A DNA stretch of 5,548 nucleotides from positions 1 to 5,548 of the forward strand of contig CAYPOY010000343.1 of the NCBI GenBank assembly GCA_964412395.1. The letters are read 5' to 3'. The notes beneath the pieces were generated by a model. That model was not told the DNA's origin. It saw nothing but the letters and a program-made list of their open reading frames with translations, and did not search any database. This document shows, one piece after another, positions 1 through 4,550 of this stretch (its first letter is position 1; each line of letters opens with the position of its first letter). A program made the translations under genes and the position numbers. Source of the DNA: CAYPOY01 sp964412395 (lineage in GTDB: Bacteria > Chloroflexota > Anaerolineae > B4-G1).

Positions 1-137
1 AGGATGTGATCGTGGAGTTCACCTATTGCGTAGCGTCGTTTAAGGTCCAGTGCTTCGTCGAGAATAGTTTCGACTTCCTCCTTGCTCCAGTCGAGCAGGG
101 TGATGAAGTCACGGCCGTGAAAACTTTCGGTTTTCAT
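1..137 (-). CDS. Ornithine carbamoyltransferase-like protein, N-terminal fragment (runs off the left edge)
   Basis: Only the first 45 codons are present; the gene continues beyond base 1. The translation starts MKTESFHGRDFITLLDWSKE and continues EEVETILDEALDLKRR. This GRDFxTLLDxSxEEhxxhLDxAxxLK pattern is the opening of the aspartate/ornithine carbamoyltransferase family, whose members transfer the carbamoyl group of carbamoyl phosphate to an amine such as the ornithine side chain. The carbamoyl-phosphate motif (STRTR or a variant) would lie just past the edge, so substrate and subfamily cannot be told: anabolic ArgF, catabolic ArcB, or a YgeW-like knotted enzyme. An ideal ribosome site precedes the ATG. 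The gene sits 48 bp downstream of a GntR-type regulator on the same strand, so the two are probably cotranscribed and the regulator may control this enzyme. Family call is fairly sure; exact substrate is not. Confidence 0.72.
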   Translation of the reverse strand, partial: MKTESFHGRDFITLLDWSKEEVETILDEALDLKRRYAIGELHDHI

Positions 138-146
138 TTGAACTGT

Positions 147-154
147 ACCTCCTT
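147..154 (-). promoter_or_regulatory. Strong Shine-Dalgarno site of the carbamoyltransferase gene
   Basis: On the minus strand the sequence reads AAGGAGGT, a full match to the anti-SD of 16S rRNA, 9 nt before the ATG at 137-135. It fixes the start of the truncated carbamoyltransferase gene and suggests strong translation compared with the weak site of the upstream regulator. Confidence 0.85.
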
Positions 155-185
155 GAATTGTGTAAATTGTCTCGGGCAGACAGCA

Positions 186-920
186 TCAACGGCGCAGGAC
201 GTGGAAGCGAAAGAGGTCGGGCAGGAAGTGGTTGCGGGAGAACTCGATTGGAGCGTGGTCGTCGGTGAACAGCGTTTCGGTCAGCAGCAACAGCGCCTGG
301 CCCGGTTCGACCTCCAATTGTTCTGCCAGCAACACATCGGCATTGATGGCGGTGATTTCGGCCAGCGCTTCGCGGACACAGATGCCATTCTGTTGCGTCA
401 ACAGATCGAGGACTGACCCGCTGAAGGACGCGCCAATGGCCTCGGGGGGCAGGAGTGTCACGGGGCCATAGTCAACCAGGTACGCGGCCGGCCTGCGCTT
501 GACGACGATGGTGCGACGCACGCAGGTGAGGGGTGTATCTGGAGCAACGTTTAACTTCTCGGCCAATTCCTTGTCGGCCGGAACTTGCTCCACGCTCAAC
601 CCGCGCATCTGGGTTGTCATCCCCTGTCGGGTGGCCAACGCCAGGATGCTCTCTAACCGTTCCAGCCCGCTTTCCAGCCGGCTTCCGTATCCGGGAGCAA
701 CGAAAGTGCCCACGCCGTGCTTGCGGATGATGACGCCCTCTTGTTCAAGATTGAGTAACGCCTCGCGCAGAGTAGGACGTGAGATGCCCAACTGCGCAGC
801 CAAATCGGCTTCGGAGAGGAGTTGCTGACCGGGCTCGTAAGTTCCATTCTCGATGAGGCTGAGCAGATGTTGCTGTGCCTGGAGATGGAGGGGGCGTCTG
901 TCGGTTTTAAGTCGCTGCAT
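186..920 (-). CDS. GntR-family (HutC-type, UTRA domain) transcriptional regulator
   Basis: A 244-aa DNA-binding regulator. Residues about 10-75 form the GntR winged helix-turn-helix: PLHLQAQQHLLSLIENGTY, then PGQQLLSEADLAAQLGISR with PTLREAL, and a wing ending KHGVGTFV. The HTH itself is about 36-55. Residues about 94-239 look like a UTRA effector-binding domain, with an internal hxCVRRTIVVKRRPAAY strand and an EFSRNHFLPDLFRF ending, which places it in the HutC subfamily. Such proteins usually repress their own operon and are released by a small metabolite; the ligand here is not visible. It is the first gene of a minus-strand unit with the carbamoyltransferase fragment. Two start codons stand in tandem, GTG at 923-921 and ATG at 920-918; ATG is preferred. 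Only a weak GGTGG ribosome site precedes it. A consensus promoter and an inverted repeat lie directly upstream, fitting autoregulation. Confidence 0.9.
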   Translation of the reverse strand: MQRLKTDRRPLHLQAQQHLLSLIENGTYEPGQQLLSEADLAAQLGISRPTLREALLNLEQEGVIIRKHGVGTFVAPGYGSRLESGLERLESILALATRQGMTTQMRGLSVEQVPADKELAEKLNVAPDTPLTCVRRTIVVKRRPAAYLVDYGPVTLLPPEAIGASFSGSVLDLLTQQNGICVREALAEITAINADVLLAEQLEVEPGQALLLLTETLFTDDHAPIEFSRNHFLPDLFRFHVLRR

Positions 921-928
921 CACACCAC

Positions 929-952
929 CAGTCGTATGATGTCTTACGTCTG
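929..952. promoter_or_regulatory. Inverted repeat, candidate operator of the GntR-family regulator
   Basis: CAGTCGTA (929-936), an 8-bp spacer, then TACGTCTG (945-952) form an inverted repeat with 7 of 8 positions paired. It lies between the promoter -10 element and the start codon of the regulator, covering the expected transcription start. A dimeric repressor bound here would block initiation. That the regulator binds it is inferred from position and symmetry only. Confidence 0.5.
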
Positions 953-958
953 ACCACT

Positions 959-987
959 AGTATACATCAAGTGGGCGTCTTTGTCAA
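959..987 (-). promoter_or_regulatory. Sigma-70 promoter of the regulator-carbamoyltransferase unit
   Basis: On the minus strand TTGACA (987-982) and TATACT (964-959) are separated by 17 bp. This gives 6/6 and 5/6 matches to the housekeeping hexamers with ideal spacing. Transcription should begin near 952, giving a leader of about 30 nt before the start codon at 920. Confidence 0.75.
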
Positions 988-1029
988 GAAGTTGGAGAGA
1001 ATCGGGTATAGTTCAGAACTTTGGGTGAG

Positions 1030-1086
1030 TTGCTCCCACGCCGCCGCTGGAGCAAACCACCCGCCAGATATGGGGTCTTTGCCTCC
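1030..1086. repeat. Two competing inverted repeats in the intergenic stretch
   Basis: The stretch 924-1094 holds the promoter and operator of the regulator on its left and this structure on its right. TTGCTCC (1030-1036) pairs perfectly with GGAGCAA (1049-1055), 12-nt loop. The same middle arm, GGAGCAAA (1049-1056), can instead pair with TTTGCCTCC (1078-1086) with one bulged base. Only one hairpin can form at a time. There is no T-run on either strand, so it is not a standard intrinsic terminator. It lies downstream of the nucleotidyltransferase gene and could act as a 3' structure of that mRNA. Function unknown. Confidence 0.4.
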
Positions 1087-1094
1087 GGCGCGGG

Positions 1095-1658
1095 TCACGC
1101 TTCTATGGCGGCGCGCAATTGCTGGTAGCGAGTCACGATCTCCGGCCGGTCGAGCGCCTGGGCGAACTGGTCGAGCCAGTTGAGGATGTGCTCCTGGTCG
1201 AGCCGGCCCCTCTGTCGTGTCAGAATGCCCTCAATGTCTATCCAATCTTTCTCCCGTGCTGCGATGGCCTTGTGGATGATGAGGTCTTCGGCAGCGCAGA
1301 TGGGAACGACGACTCCACCAATGTCGGTCGTAATGGCCCGGGCAATGGCCTCCATCTCGTAGGGCAGGAACCCGACGGCCAAGTCCGCCGGTACCTCTTC
1401 GGTCACGTCTATCATCAGGACGTAGGTGCGTTGGGCGAACGCCACCCCGTCCGGGTAGCGGAAGCGGAAGTGTTGGGAGAGTAGTGCAGCGAACTCGGCA
1501 ATGCGCTGTTCGCCCAGCGAAATTTTGAGGTCCACATCGTGGGTGTAACGCGGTTGTCCCCAGACCGAATTGGCTACCCCGCCGATGACCATATAGGGGA
1601 TGTCGTGCGCTTCCAGGAACTCTTTCAACCGCCGGAGGGCATCAATCAGCGGGTCCAT
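1095..1658 (-). CDS. Small nucleotidyltransferase, AbiEii/MenT-like toxin candidate
   Basis: A 187-aa nucleotidyltransferase-fold protein. The signature is near the N-terminus: YMVIGGVANSVWG (22-34), then HDVDLKI (40-46), with metal-binding D41 and D43 and a likely third carboxylate D92 in VPADLAV. Further on, AAEDLIIHKAIAAREKDWID (122-141) matches the xxEDLhhxKhxAxRxKDxxD segment typical of AbiEii/AbiGii-type and related proteins. Some members (MenT of Mycobacterium tuberculosis) block tRNA by adding nucleotides to its 3' end; whether this one does so is inference. The frame is open upstream to 1772, but the start is put at the ATG at 1658. That ATG is preceded by GAAGGA and overlaps the end of the upstream gene by 17 bp, whereas the extra 38 residues are low in family character and would cover a third of the neighbour. 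The overlap implies coupled translation. Antitoxin-toxin pairing is the best reading; a housekeeping role cannot be excluded. Confidence 0.8.
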   Translation of the reverse strand: MDPLIDALRRLKEFLEAHDIPYMVIGGVANSVWGQPRYTHDVDLKISLGEQRIAEFAALLSQHFRFRYPDGVAFAQRTYVLMIDVTEEVPADLAVGFLPYEMEAIARAITTDIGGVVVPICAAEDLIIHKAIAAREKDWIDIEGILTRQRGRLDQEHILNWLDQFAQALDRPEIVTRYQQLRAAIEA

Positions 1659-1923
1659 TCCCCATCCTTCGTGCGGCACGCTTGAGCCGTTCGTGTAAGC
1701 GGGCATAGTGGGCCTTACGTTGCTTGACGAAAATCCGCTCCGCGTCGGGGGCCACGCGGCGGGCAAGGGCACGCATCCACAGATACCGGCGCACGCTTTC
1801 CTCGACCGTCAGTCGTGGCAACCGCTCGCGGGCTTCCTCCCGCTCTCGCTCGTTGACGGCCTGGTAGCCGGCCAGTATTTCGCGGATGGTCGGCGTCGGA
1901 TGGCTCTCTCTTTCAATGCTCAT
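1642..1923 (-). CDS. Small charged helical protein, putative antitoxin partner of the nucleotidyltransferase
   Basis: A 93-aa protein, rich in Arg and Glu. It has a short N-terminal part (IREILAGYQAVNERER), the segment LPRLTVEESVRRYLWMRALA (about 40-54), and then long predicted helices through APDAERIFVKQRKAHYARLHERLKRAARR to the C-terminus. There is no DNA-binding HTH, signal peptide or membrane segment that I can see. I do not recognise a named family with certainty, although the ...VEES...APDAE...KxxHY...L layout resembles small proteins encoded just upstream of AbiEii-like nucleotidyltransferases in Chloroflexota. Its last 17 bp overlap the nucleotidyltransferase start, the gene order usual for antitoxin then toxin. 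It differs from AbiEi antitoxins, which are larger and carry a winged helix. No ribosome site precedes the ATG; the promoter predicted at 1933-1961 would start the mRNA only about 3 nt upstream. Confidence 0.7.
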   Translation of the reverse strand: MSIERESHPTPTIREILAGYQAVNEREREEARERLPRLTVEESVRRYLWMRALARRVAPDAERIFVKQRKAHYARLHERLKRAARRMGNGPAD

Positions 1924-1932
1924 CAGTGTGCA

Positions 1933-1961
1933 ATTCTACCACGCTCCCGACGCTGAGGCAA
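1933..1961 (-). promoter_or_regulatory. Predicted promoter of the antitoxin-like/nucleotidyltransferase pair, probably leaderless
   Basis: On the minus strand TTGCCT (1961-1956) and TAGAAT (1938-1933) are 17 bp apart, with 4/6 and 5/6 matches. Transcription would begin near 1926, about 3 nt before the ATG at 1923. No Shine-Dalgarno sequence fits in front of that ATG, which agrees with a leaderless mRNA. Confidence 0.5.
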
Positions 1962-1967
1962 ACAGAC

Positions 1968-1997
1968 TTGACAACTTTGCCTGTTCTCCGGTATCAT
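1968..1997 (+). promoter_or_regulatory. Predicted promoter of the plus-strand operon, probably leaderless
   Basis: TTGACA (1968-1973) and TATCAT (1992-1997) are separated by 18 bp, with 6/6 and 5/6 matches. The expected start of transcription, about 2003-2006, is almost on the ATG at 2007, and no ribosome site lies between. Its -35 element is only 6 bp from the -35 of the divergent promoter, so the two polymerases would compete for the same DNA. Confidence 0.6.
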
Positions 1998-2006
1998 ACA
2001 CCCACG

Positions 2007-2210
2007 ATGAAGCGAAGTAAACCATCGCCGATAGATCTTGTGCCCTACGCCGACCGCAGGGTGGCGTTGGTGCGCGGGCGCGTGACTGGAGTGGGGTGGA
2101 CGGCTGAGGAGGCCCGCCGCGCCGCCAGGCACAGCCGGCCCAAGGAGGAGCTACGGGTGGTCTTCGTGCCGGCCGTGGAGGTGCCCGATGACGACGGTCT
2201 GCTTGCCTGA
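2007..2210 (+). CDS. Small conserved-type protein (67 aa), DUF5678-like, first gene of the plus-strand operon
   Basis: A 67-aa protein with no membrane segment. The core DLVPYADRRVALVRGRVTGV (10-29), followed by a helix rich in Ala and Arg (TAEEARRAARHS) and RVVFVP, reads as a small beta-hairpin/helix fold. It resembles the 'YxGKWVAhhxGRVVxxGxxxEEhhxxA...VP' pattern of DUF5678-type proteins. That resemblance is from memory and should be searched. The frame is open upstream to 1926, but those codons cover the promoter and look non-coding, so the ATG at 2007 is taken as start. Its last 23 bp overlap the start of the CCA-type enzyme gene, and that gene's ribosome site lies inside this one. The two are therefore almost certainly cotranscribed and translationally coupled. 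Function unknown. Confidence 0.7.
   Translation: MKRSKPSPIDLVPYADRRVALVRGRVTGVGWTAEEARRAARHSRPKEELRVVFVPAVEVPDDDGLLA
2177..2182 (+). promoter_or_regulatory. Ribosome binding site of the CCA-type enzyme, inside the preceding gene
   Basis: GGAGGT lies 5 nt before the ATG at 2188, within the last codons of the 67-aa gene. It supports the ATG at 2188 as the real start despite the 23-bp overlap. Confidence 0.7.
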
Positions 2211-3675
2211 CTGGCCCTGGTGGGTCGTGCGCCGGTTAGCCGGAGAGCGCGGCTTGCGCCTTTGGCTGGTGGGAGGCGCGGTGCGAGACGCGCTGCTGGA
2301 ACGACCCGTACACGACTGGGACTTTGCCGTAGACCGGGACGCGCTGGGTCTGGCACGGGCCGTGGCCGATGCACTGGGTGGGGCTTACTTCCCATTGGAC
2401 GTGGAGCGAGGCACTGGCCGAGTTATACTGACGGCTGCGGGTACCACCCGCCTGGAGTTGGATTTCGCGACTCTGCGTGGTGCCAATCTGGAAGATGACC
2501 TGGCCGTGCGTGACTTCACCGTCAATGCACTGGCGCTGGATCAGACGGGCACGTTGGTAGACCCAACGGGCGGCCAGGCTGACCTGGCAACCCAGTGCGT
2601 CCGCGCGACGAGTGGACGGGCTTTCCGGGATGACCCGGTGCGACTGCTGCGCGCGGTGCGGGTGGAGACCGAGCTGGGCTTCGAGATTGAGCCGCAGACA
2701 GCGGCCTGGATTCGGCGTGACGCTCCGCTATTGGCCCTTCCGGCGGCAGAACGGGTGCGGGACGAGTTTGTGCGCCTGCTCGCGATTCAGGGTGCGGCTA
2801 ACCATCTGCAGCGGCTTGACGAGTTCGGCCTGCTGCCTCACGTGGTGCCAGAACTGGAATCCCTCAAAGATATCACCCAGTCGCCGCCACACCGCTTCGA
2901 CGTGTGGCACCACACGCTGGTGACGGTGGATACACTGGAGAGGGTCGTCACTGCCATCACAGGGTGGGAGGACGGGCCGCGTGCTCTGGCGGATGCTCCC
3001 CCCGCTGCCTGGGGTGACCTGGCGCGGGTGTTAGGCCAGTTCGCCGGCGACGTGACCACACACCTGGCGGTCGAGGTCAGCGGTGGGCGAGACCGGGCGC
3101 TGTTGCTCAAATTGGCGGCGCTGCTGCACGACGTGGGCAAGCCCGAGACCTGGTCGTTAGGCGAGGACGGTCGTATCCACTTCTACAATCACGAACCGGT
3201 GGGTGCCCAGATGGTGGCTAAGCGGCTGCATAGGCTGCGCTTTAGCCGCGGCGAAGTGGGGCGAGTGCGCGTGATGATCGGGCAGCACCTGCGCCCGGCC
3301 CACCTGGCTCGCACTAAACGGGTCACCCGCCGCGCTGTGTACCGCTACTTCCGTGCCACAGATGACGTCGGTGTCGAGGTGGTGTTGCTTAGCCTGGCCG
3401 ACCACCTGGCGACCTGGGGGCCGAATCTCCAGGAGCGCCGCTGGGCACGACGGCTGGAGGTGGCGGAGACATTGCTGACTCACTACTTCGAGCGGCACGA
3501 GGAGACGGTGGCCCCGCCGCCGCTGGTCACGGGCAATGACCTGATGGCGGAACTGGGGTTGGACCCCGGGCCGGAGATCGGGCGGCTGCTGGAGGCGCTG
3601 CGGGAGGCTCAGGCTGCCGGGGAGATTAAGACGCGGGAGGAGGCGTTAGCGCTGGCCCGACAGAACTCGAAGTAA
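2188..3675 (+). CDS. cca: CCA tRNA nucleotidyltransferase / poly(A) polymerase family protein with HD domain
   Basis: A 495-aa class II nucleotidyltransferase that adds CCA (or only A) to tRNA 3' ends. The head domain carries LVGGAVRD (27-34), HDWDFAVD with catalytic D43 and D45, D92 in LDFAT, and the VRDFTVNALA motif (107-116). The neck follows with DPTGG (125-129), FRDDPVRLLRAVR (146-158) and AERVRDEFVRLL (187-198), which shape the nucleotide-selecting pocket. A complete HD phosphohydrolase set follows: H241/H242, H314-D315 (LLHDVGKP), H335, H367 and D405. HD domains in this family can remove 2',3'-cyclic phosphate or phosphate from RNA ends. The C-terminus (VTGNDLMAELG, then GPEIGRLLEALREAQAAGEI) is typical of the family. 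The H242-to-HD spacing of about 72 residues is longer than usual, pointing to an insertion around 252-300. CCA-, A- or poly(A)-adding specificity cannot be settled by eye. Its stop overlaps a possible ATG of the next frame (TAATG). Confidence 0.93.
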   Translation: MTTVCLPDWPWWVVRRLAGERGLRLWLVGGAVRDALLERPVHDWDFAVDRDALGLARAVADALGGAYFPLDVERGTGRVILTAAGTTRLELDFATLRGANLEDDLAVRDFTVNALALDQTGTLVDPTGGQADLATQCVRATSGRAFRDDPVRLLRAVRVETELGFEIEPQTAAWIRRDAPLLALPAAERVRDEFVRLLAIQGAANHLQRLDEFGLLPHVVPELESLKDITQSPPHRFDVWHHTLVTVDTLERVVTAITGWEDGPRALADAPPAAWGDLARVLGQFAGDVTTHLAVEVSGGRDRALLLKLAALLHDVGKPETWSLGEDGRIHFYNHEPVGAQMVAKRLHRLRFSRGEVGRVRVMIGQHLRPAHLARTKRVTRRAVYRYFRATDDVGVEVVLLSLADHLATWGPNLQERRWARRLEVAETLLTHYFERHEETVAPPPLVTGNDLMAELGLDPGPEIGRLLEALREAQAAGEIKTREEALALARQNSK

Positions 3676-3689
3676 TGAGCAATGAACAG

Positions 3690-3707
3690 CAACTACAACA
3701 ACTACAA
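3690..3707 (+). repeat. Tandem 9-bp repeat in the cca-nagB spacer
   Basis: CAACTACAA occurs twice in a row (3690-3698 and 3699-3707), immediately before the nagB ribosome site. The stretch is A/C-rich and unlike the GC-rich coding DNA around it. Read in frame it would give only Gln/Leu repeats, so it is better seen as a spacer between genes. It also ensures an unstructured ribosome landing site. Confidence 0.75.
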
Positions 3708-3711
3708 GGAG
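3706..3711 (+). promoter_or_regulatory. Shine-Dalgarno site that sets the nagB start at GTG 3720
   Basis: AAGGAG lies 8 nt before the in-frame GTG at 3720. The alternative ATG at 3675 has no such site. An out-of-frame ATG at 3718 overlaps the GTG and would give only MWMC before a stop at 3730-3732; it may compete slightly for initiation. Confidence 0.7.
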
Positions 3712-3719
3712 AAATAAAT

Positions 3720-4550
3720 GTGGATGTGTTAATCAGGAGCAACTACGAGGAAATGTGCATCTGTGCGGCGAGGATCATCGCCGCGCTGGTGCGCGAGAAA
3801 CCGAATGCTGTTTTGGGCCTGGCGACAGGCTCGACCCCTATCGGGACGTACAGAGAACTCATGCGCATGCACTGCGAGGAGGGGTTGGATTTCTCAGGCG
3901 TTACGACCTTCAACCTGGACGAATACCTGGGGATTGGCCAAGACCTATCCAAGTCGTATGCGGAGGATCAGAGTTACGCGCGTTTCATGTGGGAGGAACT
4001 GTTTCGGGGGATAGAGATTCCTCTCGAGCAGACCCACGTACCGGATGGACTGACTGAGGATCCGGAAGCACTCTGCGCCTGGTATGAAGACGCGATCCGG
4101 CAGGCCGGCGGGATTGACTTGCAGCTCCTGGGTATTGGCAGAGACGGTCATTGGGGGTTTAACGAGCCAGGCACCTCGCTGGCTTCCCGGACGCAAGTTG
4201 TGGCCCTGACGAAACAGACACTGGACGATAACTGGGAGTCATTCTACTGCAAGACGGGTTGCAAGCGGGAGGATATGCCGTGCTTTGCGATCACGATGGG
4301 TATCGGGACTATTCTGGAAGCACGTCACGTGCTTATGCTCGCCTCGGGCAGCAAGAAGGTGGATATCGTGGCGCGGGCCCTGGAGGGCCCGGTAACGTCG
4401 CAGGTGACCGCTTCTGCTATTCAGTTGCATCCTGGGACCGTGACGGTGATCCTCGACGAGGCGGCCGCGGCGAAATTAGCCCACACCGATCATTATCGGC
4501 ACGTTGAGCGTCTAAAGTCACAGTATCACGTGCACAAAGCCTCGTGTTAA
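3720..4550 (+). CDS. nagB: Glucosamine-6-phosphate deaminase
   Basis: A 276-aa cytoplasmic enzyme converting glucosamine 6-phosphate to fructose 6-phosphate and ammonia, the last step in using amino sugars from cell-wall or chitin breakdown. Seen from GTG 3720 as residue 1: the phosphate-binding LGLATGSTP (32-40); NLDEYLG (65-71) with D67, equivalent to E. coli D72; and LGIGRDGHWGFNEPGTSLAS (137-156), holding D142, H144 and E149, equivalents of E. coli D141, H143 and E148. ITMGIGTILEA and the QLHPGTVTVILDE end are also typical. The longer reading from ATG 3675 adds 15 Gln-rich residues with no family counterpart, while GTG 3720 has a ribosome site and gives MDVLIRSNYEEM, which aligns with family N-termini. 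Compared with E. coli there are about 6-7 extra residues (DLSKSYAED) before QSYARFM. It overlaps the next gene by 7 bp. A related sugar-phosphate isomerase/deaminase role is possible but less likely. Confidence 0.92.
   Translation: MDVLIRSNYEEMCICAARIIAALVREKPNAVLGLATGSTPIGTYRELMRMHCEEGLDFSGVTTFNLDEYLGIGQDLSKSYAEDQSYARFMWEELFRGIEIPLEQTHVPDGLTEDPEALCAWYEDAIRQAGGIDLQLLGIGRDGHWGFNEPGTSLASRTQVVALTKQTLDDNWESFYCKTGCKREDMPCFAITMGIGTILEARHVLMLASGSKKVDIVARALEGPVTSQVTASAIQLHPGTVTVILDEAAAAKLAHTDHYRHVERLKSQYHVHKASC

Noticed and set aside
6..416. Plus-strand open frame of 136 codons
   Set aside because: It lies antisense to the GntR regulator and the carbamoyltransferase start, both of which show clear family motifs; no own ribosome site or recognisable domain.
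971..1183. Plus-strand open frame of 70 codons in the intergenic stretch
   Set aside because: It runs over the minus-strand promoter and the hairpin region into the end of the nucleotidyltransferase gene, with no ribosome site or domain.
1119..1484. Plus-strand open frame of 121 codons
   Set aside because: Antisense shadow of the nucleotidyltransferase; such frames are common opposite GC-rich genes and it shows no domain.
1659..1772. Upstream extension of the nucleotidyltransferase frame by 38 codons, starting MPLPAAWPPTRSGF
   Set aside because: It overlaps the small upstream gene in another frame, has no family-like sequence, and the ATG at 1658 has a ribosome site just before MDPLIDAL.
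1926..2006. Upstream extension of the 67-aa gene frame by 27 codons
   Set aside because: It covers both predicted -35 and -10 elements and reads as low-complexity Thr/Leu; the ATG at 2007 fits better.
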